From: DATKKX01 sp035542775
GTDB taxonomy: Bacteria > Planctomycetota > Phycisphaerae > UBA1845 > UTPLA1
NCBI GenBank assembly: GCA_035542775.1
Contig: DATKKX010000090.1
Coordinates: 1-34,083, forward strand
Direction: 5' to 3'
DNA: 34,083 nt
Shown here: piece after piece, positions 1-8,368 of the stretch
How the letters are laid out: every line of letters starts with the position of its first letter
Position numbering within the stretch: the first letter of the stretch is position 1
Notes under the pieces: generated by a model
Seen by the model: only the letters and a program-made list of their open reading frames with translations
The model's database searches: none
What the model was told of the DNA's origin: nothing
Translations under genes and position numbers: made by a program

Positions 1-1492
1 TCAATAGCGCGCAAAACGTCAGGACGGCTCCTCCCAGTACCGGCGCTCGAACGGCCGGCTGATTGTCATCCACGAAGCACATCGCGCTGGCGATACGGGC
101 GTAGTAGTAAAGGCTTAGAAGAGTGTTCAACACGGCCACGATGACGAGCCACAGCAGCCCGCCCTGGTAAAGCGCAACCAGCAGATACCACTTGACCATG
201 AACCCGCCGAAGAAAGGCAGGCCGACCAGGCTGAACAGGCAAGTACCCATCACCACGGCCAGAAGCGGGTTACGCCGGGCCAAGCCGTTGAATGCGTCAA
301 TCGTCTCCTTGCCGGTGGCCCAATAGACCGCGGCCACGACGCCGAAGGCTCCCAGGTTCATCAGCATATAAACGGAGAGATAGGCAACGACTGCGCTGAA
401 TGCCGGATGGGCCATGCCGGTGAGCGGACCGACCGGCCGCCAGATGATGGCCACCGCCATGAGCATGTAGCCGGCGTGGGCGATCGAGCTGAAGGCCAGC
501 AGCCGCTTGAGGTTGGTCTGCCAGTAGGCGGAGAGGTTCCCAACGGTGCAGGTGACCGCGGCCATGATCGCAACCGCGAAGGCGACCCAGGCGACGGCCG
601 TCGCCGAATTCACAGTGGCGGTCATCACACAGACAATGCGCAACAAGAGACCCAGGCCCGCTGCTTTGCTGGCCACGCTCAGCCATGTGGTCACTTCAAT
701 CGACGCGCCTTCGAACACGTCCGGGCACCAGAAATGGAACGGAACGGCTGAGACCTTGAAGCACACGCCCACCATCAGGGCGAAGAGTGAAACCCCGGTC
801 AGAACAGTCGGGCCGGCCCCACCTGCGACTTGCAAGGCCACATCATGGCCGATTTGAACCAGATCAAGCGTGTGGTACTGGCCGTACAGCAGCGACACGC
901 CATAGATCATTACAGCGCTGGTGACGGCGCCGAAGAGGACGTACTTCATCGAGGCCTCGGCGGCGGGGCGATGCTTCTTGTGGAAGCCGACCAGGGCGTA
1001 GGACGGCAGCGAGGCCGTCTCCACCGCGAGGATGATCATCAGCAGGTTCGTCGTGCAAACCATGAGGGCCATGCCGAAGGCACTGCCGAAGAGGAGCACG
1101 AAGAACTCGGCGGCATCGCTCCTGCGGGCAACCAGATCGGCCCTCGCGGCGTGTTGGCCGAGGCACCACATGCCACAGATCGCCGTTACAAACACGCCTA
1201 GCAACAGCATGAAGAACATGCTGAACTGATCGAGTACCAGCATCGGCGGGCCGCCGGCATGGGCGAAGCCGGCCCAGTTGCCATCGAGCTGCGCCGCGCT
1301 GCGGCCGGCCAGGATCGCGGTGACCGCGCCCCCGGCAATGGCCAACAGGCCTGACACGCGCCAGTTGCGCCCCACGACCAGGGCCGCCAGCAGAACGGCA
1401 ACGATTGTGCCGGCCAGGCTCCACAGGGGACCGAGCATCGCCAGGTCGTCGAGGCTGGGCATCCATAAGTTGCCGCCAAGCAGCGCAAGCAT
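1..1492 (-). CDS. nuoN: NADH-quinone oxidoreductase subunit N, 3' end cut by window edge
   Basis: This is an antiporter-like membrane subunit of respiratory Complex I, one of the proton-pumping modules in the membrane arm. The visible 497 codons are hydrophobic throughout. They contain the conserved TM5 glutamate (ETASLPSYALVG), the TM7 lysine region (FKVSAVPFHFWCPDVFEGAS) and the TM8 block (NLKRLLAFSSIAHAGYMLMA). The reading frame is still open at base 1, and the tca at bases 1-3 is not in frame, so only a short C-terminus is missing. The ATG at 1492 is chosen because GGGAGG lies about 8 nt upstream and the gap to the nuoM stop is only 4 nt. It is the last visible gene of the nuo operon. Confidence 0.96.
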   Translation of the reverse strand, partial: MLALLGGNLWMPSLDDLAMLGPLWSLAGTIVAVLLAALVVGRNWRVSGLLAIAGGAVTAILAGRSAAQLDGNWAGFAHAGGPPMLVLDQFSMFFMLLLGVFVTAICGMWCLGQHAARADLVARRSDAAEFFVLLFGSAFGMALMVCTTNLLMIILAVETASLPSYALVGFHKKHRPAAEASMKYVLFGAVTSAVMIYGVSLLYGQYHTLDLVQIGHDVALQVAGGAGPTVLTGVSLFALMVGVCFKVSAVPFHFWCPDVFEGASIEVTTWLSVASKAAGLGLLLRIVCVMTATVNSATAVAWVAFAVAIMAAVTCTVGNLSAYWQTNLKRLLAFSSIAHAGYMLMAVAIIWRPVGPLTGMAHPAFSAVVAYLSVYMLMNLGAFGVVAAVYWATGKETIDAFNGLARRNPLLAVVMGTCLFSLVGLPFFGGFMVKWYLLVALYQGGLLWLVIVAVLNTLLSLYYYARIASAMCFVDDNQPAVRAPVLGGAVLTFCALL

Positions 1493-1496
1493 GGGC

Positions 1497-3104
1497 TCAG
1501 CCTCCCATCGCCGTCATGGCATGCCCAACGCCCGTCTGAAGGACGTTGAGTACGCTGGACAGGGTGCCGTTCATGAGCTGGAACGTGTAGCCCGGCAGGA
1601 CGCCCATGAAGATGGCCAGGAGTCCCATGGGTACCAGGATCGCCGTCTCGCGGGCATCGGCGTCGGGGAAGTCGGCGTATTCCTCGCGACGCTTGCCGAG
1701 GTATACTCGCTGGATCATCCACAGGATGTACGCCGCGGTGAGGATCACCCCGAGCGTGGCGACAACCGCCATGGGCTTGGCCCAGGTGAACTCGGGGTGA
1801 ACCTGTCCGGCGGTGAATGTCCCGACCAGCACCCAGAATTCGCCGATGAACCCGCACAAGGCCGGTAAACCCAACGAGGCGAAGAAGCCCAGCGTGGCCA
1901 GGGAGCCGTATCGCGGCATCGACAGCCACAGGCCGCCGAAGCGATTGATGTCACGATGGTGGGCACGGTCATAAATCACGCCGACGAGGAAAAAACACAT
2001 GGGGCTGGAAATTCCGTGGGCCAATACCTGGAACATCGCCCCCTGAAAACCCTTGTCGGTCATGATGGCGATGCCTAGCAGGACGTAGCCCATGTGGCTG
2101 ATGGAACTGTAGGCGACGAGGCGCTTGAAGTCGGTCTGGGCCAGGCAACACAGGGCCCCGTAGACGATGTTGATCACGCCGAGCGTGGCCAGGGGGTAGG
2201 CCAGGGCGGTTGCCGCGGTGGGGAAGATCGGGTAGCAGACCCGCAGAAAACCGTAGGCCCCCATCTTCAGCAGGATGCCCGCCAGGATCATGGAGATCGG
2301 CGTCGGGGCTTCGACGTGGGCGTCGGGCAACCAGGTGTGGAACGGGAAGATCGGCACCTTGATCATGAAGGCGATGAAGAGCATGACAAACATCGCCTTC
2401 GCGAACGGATAGCCGAGGAATGTCGCCGTGGGATTGTTGAAGGCGTCGCGAATGGACGGATTGTTCACGTAGTCGAGCAGGCTGAACGTGCCGGGGCCGT
2501 GGGTGGCCTCGGCGCTGGTGAAATACATGGCCAGCAGGGCGATGAGCATGAGCACCGAGCCGGCCAGCGTGTACAGGAAGAACTTGATCGCGGCATATTC
2601 CTTCCGCGGTCCACCCCAGACGCCGATGAGGAAGTACATGGGCAGGAGCATGACTTCCCAGAAGATGTAGAAGAGGAAGAAGTCGATCGCGGCGAAGGTG
2701 CCGAGCATGCCGGTTTCGAGCAGTAGAAAGAGCGAGAAATAGCCTTTGGCACCGTGCTTGACCTTCCAGTGGTCGAAGTTCCAACTGGCCCACGCAGCCA
2801 GCCAGGTGATCAGCGTGGTCAGGATGACCAGGGGAAAGCTGAGGCCGTCCAGACCGACGTGCCAGTTGATGTCGAAACCGCCCACGTGAATCCAGGGGAC
2901 TTTGTGCTCGAACTGCATGTGCGTGCCGTAGCCGCCGAGGAAGGCGCCGCCGGAAATGAATGGCGGGAACATCGTGCAGGAGAGCAGGAAGACCACGAAG
3001 GTGAAGACCCAGGTGATCGTTCGCGCCAGCCGCGTCGGCGCGATCAGCACGCAGAGCATGCCGAGAATGGGCAGGAAAATGATCCAAGTGAGAATTTGAG
3101 TCAC
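1497..3104 (-). CDS. nuoM: NADH-quinone oxidoreductase subunit M
   Basis: This 535-residue antiporter-like Complex I membrane subunit is of usual NuoM length. Key segments are FFLFYIFWEVMLLPMYFLIG, which carries the essential TM5 glutamate, then IKVPIFPFHTWLPDAHVEAP with its TM7 lysine, and TDFKRLVAYSSISHMGYVLLG. The start is GTG at 3104, 5 nt after the nuoL stop. AAGGA lies 8 nt upstream and overlaps the end of nuoL, so translation is probably coupled. The protein is hydrophobic along its length, and the last segment before the stop is a short loop ending in MTAMGG. Confidence 0.97.
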   Translation of the reverse strand: MTQILTWIIFLPILGMLCVLIAPTRLARTITWVFTFVVFLLSCTMFPPFISGGAFLGGYGTHMQFEHKVPWIHVGGFDINWHVGLDGLSFPLVILTTLITWLAAWASWNFDHWKVKHGAKGYFSLFLLLETGMLGTFAAIDFFLFYIFWEVMLLPMYFLIGVWGGPRKEYAAIKFFLYTLAGSVLMLIALLAMYFTSAEATHGPGTFSLLDYVNNPSIRDAFNNPTATFLGYPFAKAMFVMLFIAFMIKVPIFPFHTWLPDAHVEAPTPISMILAGILLKMGAYGFLRVCYPIFPTAATALAYPLATLGVINIVYGALCCLAQTDFKRLVAYSSISHMGYVLLGIAIMTDKGFQGAMFQVLAHGISSPMCFFLVGVIYDRAHHRDINRFGGLWLSMPRYGSLATLGFFASLGLPALCGFIGEFWVLVGTFTAGQVHPEFTWAKPMAVVATLGVILTAAYILWMIQRVYLGKRREEYADFPDADARETAILVPMGLLAIFMGVLPGYTFQLMNGTLSSVLNVLQTGVGHAMTAMGG

Positions 3105-3109
3105 GGTCG

Positions 3110-5467
3110 CTATCCTTCAGAAACCGGCAGGATCGCGGCGAACAAGTGACGATATCCCGCCGCGATCTGATCGAAGAAAAGGACAAACAACAGCACGGCT
3201 GCCGCGGTGCCAACCGCCAGCAGAACGTACGCCCTGATCCGGCCGCTTTGCGGACGGCGGATTTCCCAACCGATGTCCAACATCATTGCCGCGATGCCGT
3301 TGGCGATCGCGTCCACCAGACCGAGGTCGCGTTGCTCAACGGGCATGTCGAGCTGGCGGCCGGTGAATATCCCGATGCTCCGGCCAAAGAATGCAACGAG
3401 GTTCACCGCCCCGTCAATGATGATCTGGTCGAAGAGACCTGCGATCCGGCCGACCAGGATGGTTCCACCCACCAACACCGCGTTGTATACATGGTCGAAG
3501 TAGAGCTTTTGCGCCAGCGCGGTGTAAATAAGGCTGAAGTGCCGCTTGAACCATTCGCCGCGCGCCAGGCCGTTGCGATAGATCAGGAAGGCAATGCCCA
3601 TACCGACGATCCAGGCAAACCCGACGATCGGAACCAGGGCCTGGTGCGGGCTATGCCCCGCCGCGTGCGTGAGCGTCAACATCGCGCCCTCCCCGGCTTC
3701 TCTGACACTCTCAGCTTCGCCGTCGAAGGCCACGATGGTCGGGCAATTTGTCGCCACGGCAGCGGCATCAGCGATCAGCGGGCGGAAGGTCTTGTAGCTG
3801 CAGAAGAGCGTGCCGACCGCCAGAACCACCAGCGGCAGCCACATTTTCCACTGCTCGTGTGCGTGGTGATACACGTGCTCGTCGCGCGGCTTGCCGCAGA
3901 ACGTCAGCCACCAGCATCGCATCATGTACAACGGCGTGACGTAGGCGATGACGATCAGAATCCAGAACATGAACTTCGGCAGCGTTGGGAGCTTCGCGGC
4001 GATGGCGAGCTTCGGCGGCGTGCCGGTCGGATGCCGGGCGGCTTCGCCTGCGCCGGCATGCTCCGACTGGTGGGCGGCGCTCGCATTGCCCGCCTCCAGT
4101 CCTTCGGGCCTGACCGCCGCGGGCAGGTTGTAGGCCCGTTCGTATGCGACGGCGAGAATCTCGTCCTTGCTGAAGAAGCCTCCCAGCCCGAACTTCATGT
4201 CGCCGACATGGACGCCCGGCAGGCCGAAGCCGGCGATCGCCAGGACGCCGATGAAGAAGGTCCAGCAGGTGATCGGCATTTTCTTCCGCAGCCCGCCCAT
4301 CTTGCGGATATCCTGCTCATGGTGACAGCCTTCGATGACCTGGCCGGAACCGAGGAAGAGCATGGCTTTGAAGAAAGCATGGGTCATCAGGTGGAACAGG
4401 GCCGCGATCCACGCCCCCACGCCCATGCCGAAGATCATGAAGCCGAGCTGGCTGAGCGTCGAATAGGCCAGGACTTTCTTGATGTCGGTCTGGACGATTG
4501 CTATCAGGGCGGTGATGGCCAGTGTGATGCACCCGATCGCTGCGACGAACATCTGGGCTTCGGGCGTCAGCAGGCGGAACACGCGGGCCACCAGGTATAC
4601 GCCGGCGGCAACCATGGTCGCTGCGTGGATCAGGGCGGAAACGGGTGTCGGGCCGGCCATGGCGTCCGGCAACCACACGTGCAGCGGAAATTGGGCCGAC
4701 TTGCCCATCGCGCCGCAGAACAGCCCGATGCCCATCAGCGTCGCCAGAGGCAATCCGAAAACGGTGATCGTCGACGCGAAGATGCCGGTGCCGGTCCGGT
4801 ACTGCTCGGCGAACTTTTGGGCGGCCTCGTCGAGGTCGAACGTGCCAAGAAAGAAGACCACCAGGCCCAATCCGAGAATGAAGCCGAAGTCGCCGATGCG
4901 GTTGGTCACGAATGCCTTGATGGCCGCGTCGCTGGCGAATTTCTTGTCGAAGTAGAAGCCGATCAATAGGTAGCTGCACAGGCCGACCAGTTCCCAGAAG
5001 ATAAACAGGAAGAGCAGATTGCTGCTGATGACCAGCCCGAGCATGCTGAAGCAGAATAACGAGAGGTAAGCGAAGAAGCGGTGATACTTGCTGGCTCCGT
5101 CGATCTCGTCGCTGTGACCGCCCATGTAGCCGAGGCTGAAGAAGAAGATCCAGAAGGAGACGAACGCCACCATGAAGTACATGATGACGGTCAGCGAATC
5201 CAGCTTGACACCGATGGTGATCGGCAGGCTGCCGAAGCGGGCCCACTCCAGGCGCTGCGCGCTCGTCTCCAGGACGTGCCGCGCTTGAACGTCCCTGCCT
5301 AGCCAGTCGATCAACACGCACCCGGCCAAGGCGCAACTGATGCCGATCGCCGTTACGGCGACATAGCCGGCTACGGGCTTCCCGAGCCGGTGCCCCCAAA
5401 ACACCAGGATAACGAAGCTGGCCAGGGGAATCAGGACGCCTATGGCTAATGCAGTCTGGTGGTCCAT
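3110..5467 (-). CDS. nuoL: NADH-quinone oxidoreductase subunit L
   Basis: This is the distal antiporter-like subunit of Complex I, with the long lateral helix at its C-terminus. Recognisable blocks are LLFLFIFWELVGLCSYLLIG (TM5 glutamate), MGKSAQFPLHVWLPDAMAGP (TM7 lysine), TDIKKVLAYSTLSQLGFM and GGFFSKDEIL. At about 785 residues it is longer than the usual 610-650. Part of the excess is a hydrophilic Ala/Glu/His-rich insert of about 50 residues after GGFFSKDEIL (near 3982-4130). The frame opens at a TTG at 5482, but the ATG at 5467 (MDHQTALAIG) is the better start; neither has a clear SD. A tandem repeat lies immediately upstream. Confidence 0.95.
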   Translation of the reverse strand: MDHQTALAIGVLIPLASFVILVFWGHRLGKPVAGYVAVTAIGISCALAGCVLIDWLGRDVQARHVLETSAQRLEWARFGSLPITIGVKLDSLTVIMYFMVAFVSFWIFFFSLGYMGGHSDEIDGASKYHRFFAYLSLFCFSMLGLVISSNLLFLFIFWELVGLCSYLLIGFYFDKKFASDAAIKAFVTNRIGDFGFILGLGLVVFFLGTFDLDEAAQKFAEQYRTGTGIFASTITVFGLPLATLMGIGLFCGAMGKSAQFPLHVWLPDAMAGPTPVSALIHAATMVAAGVYLVARVFRLLTPEAQMFVAAIGCITLAITALIAIVQTDIKKVLAYSTLSQLGFMIFGMGVGAWIAALFHLMTHAFFKAMLFLGSGQVIEGCHHEQDIRKMGGLRKKMPITCWTFFIGVLAIAGFGLPGVHVGDMKFGLGGFFSKDEILAVAYERAYNLPAAVRPEGLEAGNASAAHQSEHAGAGEAARHPTGTPPKLAIAAKLPTLPKFMFWILIVIAYVTPLYMMRCWWLTFCGKPRDEHVYHHAHEQWKMWLPLVVLAVGTLFCSYKTFRPLIADAAAVATNCPTIVAFDGEAESVREAGEGAMLTLTHAAGHSPHQALVPIVGFAWIVGMGIAFLIYRNGLARGEWFKRHFSLIYTALAQKLYFDHVYNAVLVGGTILVGRIAGLFDQIIIDGAVNLVAFFGRSIGIFTGRQLDMPVEQRDLGLVDAIANGIAAMMLDIGWEIRRPQSGRIRAYVLLAVGTAAAVLLFVLFFDQIAAGYRHLFAAILPVSEG

Positions 5468-5476
5468 TACCGGAAA

Positions 5477-5508
5477 CGTCAAAACGCCAAAAAGTCAAAA
5501 CGTCAAAA
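5477..5508. repeat. Four-copy 8-bp tandem repeat between nuoK and nuoL
   Basis: Four consecutive octamers read CGTCAAAA, CGCCAAAA, AGTCAAAA and CGTCAAAA on the plus strand. Each departs from the consensus CGTCAAAA by at most one base. They lie in the 74-bp gap between the nuoK stop and the nuoL ATG, ending 10 nt upstream of that ATG. In the operon's sense the run is T-rich (TTTTGACG units) inside otherwise GC-rich DNA. No function can be read from the sequence. Confidence 0.85.
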
Positions 5509-5541
5509 GCCACACTCGGCGGGAGGAACCCGCCCTGCGTT

Positions 5542-5853
5542 TCATCCTCGCAGCTCGTCGCCGCGGTCCACGTCGATGGTCCGCAGCGTGTTGTAGAAGT
5601 TCATGAATATCGCTATGCCGATCGCCGCCTCCGCGGCGGCCAGCAGGATCACAAACAAGGCCACGATGTGCCCATCCAGCGAGACCGCCTGATACCTGCT
5701 GAAAGCGACCAGATTGATGTTGGCGGCGTTAAGGACGAGCTCGATGCCGATCAGGATCCCGATGGCGTTGCGCTTGGTCACCATGCAGAGGATGCCGGCG
5801 GAGAAAATCATCGCCGAGAGAACCAGGTAGTGTTGCAGGCCGATGGGCGACAT
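5542..5853 (-). CDS. nuoK: NADH-quinone oxidoreductase subunit K
   Basis: This small three-helix membrane subunit of Complex I has 103 residues, the typical NuoK size. The conserved TM2 glutamate lies in GILIGIELVLNAANINLVAF and the TM3 glutamate in ILLAAAEAAIGIAIF; both belong to the proton path between NuoH and the antiporters. The ATG at 5853 follows the nuoJ stop by 6 nt, and GGGAGAAG in the end of nuoJ can serve as SD. The 74-bp gap to nuoL is larger than most gaps in this operon. Confidence 0.97.
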   Translation of the reverse strand: MSPIGLQHYLVLSAMIFSAGILCMVTKRNAIGILIGIELVLNAANINLVAFSRYQAVSLDGHIVALFVILLAAAEAAIGIAIFMNFYNTLRTIDVDRGDELRG

Positions 5854-5859
5854 AGCCGG

Positions 5860-6348
5860 TTACTTCTCCCCTCTGGCCAGGTAAGCCGCGCCGATCATCA
5901 CCACCAGCAGCAGCACGCTGGCGGCCTCAAAGGGCACCAGGTAATCAGTCAGCAGCATGTTGCCGATCTCCTTGACGGAAGGAGCGGCGAGATCCTTCTG
6001 CGCCGCCGGCCAATCAGCTTGCAAAAGCAGCATGCAGAGGCCGAAAGCCAGCATCACCGCCACCACGCACCCGGCGGCCACCTGGCGGCGCGTCGGCGTA
6101 AACGCGACCCAGGGGGACTTCGTGGTCAACATGACGCCGAAGATGATGAGGATCAGCGTGCCCCCGACATAGACGATGAACTGGATCGCCGCCAGGAAGC
6201 TCGCATTCAGCAGGAAGTACAGACAGCCGACGCCGCCCAGCGTGCCGAGCAGACAAACCGCGGTGCGGACGATGTTGCGCGACACCAGGATGCCGATCGC
6301 ACTGAGCAGTGCCACGCCGCCGAAGAGATAAAAAGCAAAGGCTTCCAT
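5860..6348 (-). CDS. nuoJ: NADH-quinone oxidoreductase subunit J
   Basis: This 162-residue polytopic membrane subunit of Complex I is of normal NuoJ length. It begins with AFYLFGGVALLSAIGILVSR and contains the conserved TM3 block (AAIQFIVYVGGTLILIIFGV), which includes the pi-bulge region important for coupling. The ATG at 6348 lies 11 nt after the zinc-ribbon stop, with no strong SD, suggesting reinitiation. It sits between the zinc-ribbon gene and nuoK; the usual NuoI neighbour has been displaced. Confidence 0.95.
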   Translation of the reverse strand: MEAFAFYLFGGVALLSAIGILVSRNIVRTAVCLLGTLGGVGCLYFLLNASFLAAIQFIVYVGGTLILIIFGVMLTTKSPWVAFTPTRRQVAAGCVVAVMLAFGLCMLLLQADWPAAQKDLAAPSVKEIGNMLLTDYLVPFEAASVLLLVVMIGAAYLARGEK

Positions 6349-6359
6349 CGTCGTCTATG

Positions 6360-6590
6360 TCAGAACGATCCCGTCGGGGGATTCGCAAACTCCATCAGAT
6401 ATCCGCATCGCGTGCAACGATAGGTTGCAATCTTGATCCTTCGGTCGGGCGGCTTCAGACCGAACAAGAACGAATACCGCGGCTCACCTTCGAACCACTC
6501 GGGCACCCGGCGCCGGTTGCCGTGGCTGAAGTCGACCACGAATCCCGGCTCCATCGAGCTTCCGCAAATCAAGCACTTCTGCACGGCCAC
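6360..6590 (-). CDS. Small zinc-ribbon protein embedded in the nuo operon (PF20097/DUF6487-like)
   Basis: This soluble protein of about 76 residues has two CxxC knuckles: KCLICGSSMEPG near the N-terminus and YRCTRCGYLMEF near the C-terminus. A short middle part contains a WFEGEP motif. The layout resembles the PF20097 (DUF6487) zinc-ribbon family, recalled from its motifs and not searched. Four cysteines could bind one zinc. The frame opens at TTG 6596, but GTG 6590 is preferred because AGGCGG then sits 8 nt upstream. It lies 18 nt after nuoH and 11 nt before nuoJ on the same strand, so it is co-transcribed with Complex I. Its role is unknown. A part in subunit assembly is only an inference from position. 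Confidence 0.8.
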   Translation of the reverse strand: MAVQKCLICGSSMEPGFVVDFSHGNRRRVPEWFEGEPRYSFLFGLKPPDRRIKIATYRCTRCGYLMEFANPPTGSF

Positions 6591-6608
6591 GATCAAGTCC
6601 GCCTAATT

Positions 6609-8288
6609 TTACGCACCGGGCAGATGCTTTACCGCCAACCTGCCCACCAGCCGCGTTCGGTTCACGAATCCGTAGGCCACGATGCCGATGATCGTGATGA
6701 CGAACACGTACCCGATCACGACCAGTATCGTATGCAGCACCGTGTCAAGCGACACCATCCACGGCACTTGGAGTTGCTGCACGCCAAGCACCCAAAAAGT
6801 ATTCGCCAGCAGGACCACCATCGCCGTCGGCAGGAGCACCTGCACGCAGGCGTACAGCACCTGATCGATCCGCACGCGGGGCAGCGTCCATCGAATCCAA
6901 AGCTGGACGTAGAACAGGAACATCGACTTCAAAACGAACAGGATCGGCCCGTCAAAAAACAGCCCGCGGATCAGGTGGTCAAAGAAACCGGTGCCCGTCG
7001 GCGCCCAGCTTGCCGGGAACGGCGACTTCCAGCCGCCCAGGAAGAGGATCACCGCCAGGCCGGAGACGACGAACATGGCCGCGTACTCGCCCAGGAAAAA
7101 CAAGCCCCATCGCAGGCCGCTGTATTCGGTCAGGAACCCGGCGACCAGCTCCGACTCCGCTTCCGGCAGGTCGAACGGTGCCCGCTTGCACGACGCCAGC
7201 GCGGCCGAGTAGTACATGAAGAACGCGATGAAGCAACAGGGGTTGGCGAACACGAACCAGCTGCTGAAGCCCGCGCCCTGCTGATCCGCGATGGCGCTGA
7301 GCTTCAGCGTGCCAGCCATCATAATGGGCACCAGCAGGCTCATGCTCATCGGAATCTCGTAGGAGACCATCTGGCAGGCCTCGCGCAGGCCGCCGTAGGT
7401 CGAATACTTGTTGTTGCTGGCCAGCCCGGCGCAAAGGACGCCGAGCACATCCAGGCCCAGCACCGCCAGGATGAAGATCAAGGCCACGTCGAGATCGCGG
7501 AAGACCCAGGCCGCGCCGGCGAAGGGCAGGGCCATGAATGCCGCGATCGTCGGTACAAAAGCGAGGTACGGCGCCAACCGGAAAAGGACCGCGTCGCCGT
7601 GTGCCGGCACGAAATCCTCCTTGAGAACCAGCTTGATGCCGTCAGCGGGCGACTGGGCCCAGCCGTGCCAGCCGCCGACGCGCATCGGGCCGAGGCGCGA
7701 CTGAATGCGGCCGGCCACCTTCCGCTCCCACCAGATGCCAAAGGCCGCGACCGTGGCGGCGAAGCCGACGAGGCCGCCCATGGCGATCAAGTCCCGCACC
7801 ACCACGAATTGCAGCGGCCACAGCAGATAGGCCACGAAGGCGACCGGGCAATGGGATTGGATCGTGTCATAGATGTCGTCTGCCGGGACGATGCCCTCGA
7901 ATTTGACGAACGCCGTGCGCATGTAGTACGAAAGCCAGGAATAGCCCCAGACCAGCAGGCACGTCCCCACGACCGCGCCGCAAAAGATCAGGAACGCGAC
8001 CCAGCGGGTTTGCAGGATCACCACGATCTGCCGGAAGAAGATAATCGCCAGCCCGCCCAGAAAAAACGCTCCGCCTGTGGCGATCGGTCCCAGGACGCCG
8101 AGATACGCTACGGCTACGCGCCAGTCCGTGATCACCTCTGACGAATACAGCCGGAAAGCGATGAACAGGACCACGCCCAGCGCCATCAGCACGGCGCCGA
8201 GGCCCAGCAACCATCGGGTGGCTTTGGTGCGGAAGCCGCTCAGCACTTCCGAAGGTCTGGCTGTCCAAGGCACAAAGATCGAACTCAA
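6609..8288 (-). CDS. nuoH: NADH-quinone oxidoreductase subunit H with long N-terminal membrane extension
   Basis: This is the membrane subunit that joins the Q-module to the proton-pumping arm and forms part of the quinone cavity. Conserved NuoH blocks begin near residue 166: WWERKVAGRIQSRLGPMRVG, then LASNNKYSTYGGLREACQMV, RAPFDLPEAESELVAGFLTE and WIRWTLPRVRIDQV. The protein is 559 residues against about 325-365 for the family. The excess is an N-terminal region with at least three predicted TM helices (about 26-48, 58-86 and 96-120). The TTG at 8288 is chosen because GGAGG lies exactly 8 nt upstream; the frame stays open further up but enters nuoD. There is an 80-bp gap after nuoD. Confidence 0.93.
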   Translation of the reverse strand: MSSIFVPWTARPSEVLSGFRTKATRWLLGLGAVLMALGVVLFIAFRLYSSEVITDWRVAVAYLGVLGPIATGGAFFLGGLAIIFFRQIVVILQTRWVAFLIFCGAVVGTCLLVWGYSWLSYYMRTAFVKFEGIVPADDIYDTIQSHCPVAFVAYLLWPLQFVVVRDLIAMGGLVGFAATVAAFGIWWERKVAGRIQSRLGPMRVGGWHGWAQSPADGIKLVLKEDFVPAHGDAVLFRLAPYLAFVPTIAAFMALPFAGAAWVFRDLDVALIFILAVLGLDVLGVLCAGLASNNKYSTYGGLREACQMVSYEIPMSMSLLVPIMMAGTLKLSAIADQQGAGFSSWFVFANPCCFIAFFMYYSAALASCKRAPFDLPEAESELVAGFLTEYSGLRWGLFFLGEYAAMFVVSGLAVILFLGGWKSPFPASWAPTGTGFFDHLIRGLFFDGPILFVLKSMFLFYVQLWIRWTLPRVRIDQVLYACVQVLLPTAMVVLLANTFWVLGVQQLQVPWMVSLDTVLHTILVVIGYVFVITIIGIVAYGFVNRTRLVGRLAVKHLPGA

Positions 8289-8296
8289 CGCACGCG

Positions 8297-8301
8297 CCTC
8301 C
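8297..8301 (-). promoter_or_regulatory. Shine-Dalgarno site deciding the nuoH start
   Basis: GGAGG on the minus strand is followed by 8 nt and then TTG at 8288. No ATG with comparable spacing is available, so this site supports a TTG start and inclusion of the N-terminal extension. Confidence 0.65.
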
Positions 8302-8368
8302 GCGTCACAAGCTCCCGCGCATTTTGTACCCGGCGTCACAGGCACGCAACACCGGGGCGCATTACTGA

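Noticed and set aside
1..3. Possible nuoN stop codon (tca) at the window edge
   Set aside because: It is out of frame with nuoN; the last complete codon ends at base 2.
3146..4969. Long plus-strand frame (607 codons) opposite nuoL
   Set aside because: It is antisense to a clear nuoL; its product is Arg/Asp/Glu/His-rich without any motif, typical of GC-rich antisense shadows.
5468..5482. TTG start for nuoL at 5482
   Set aside because: It falls in the octamer repeat with no SD; the ATG at 5467 fits NuoL N-termini better.
6309..8141. Long plus-strand frame (610 codons) opposite nuoJ, the zinc-ribbon gene and nuoH
   Set aside because: It crosses three real genes on the other strand and has shadow-like composition.
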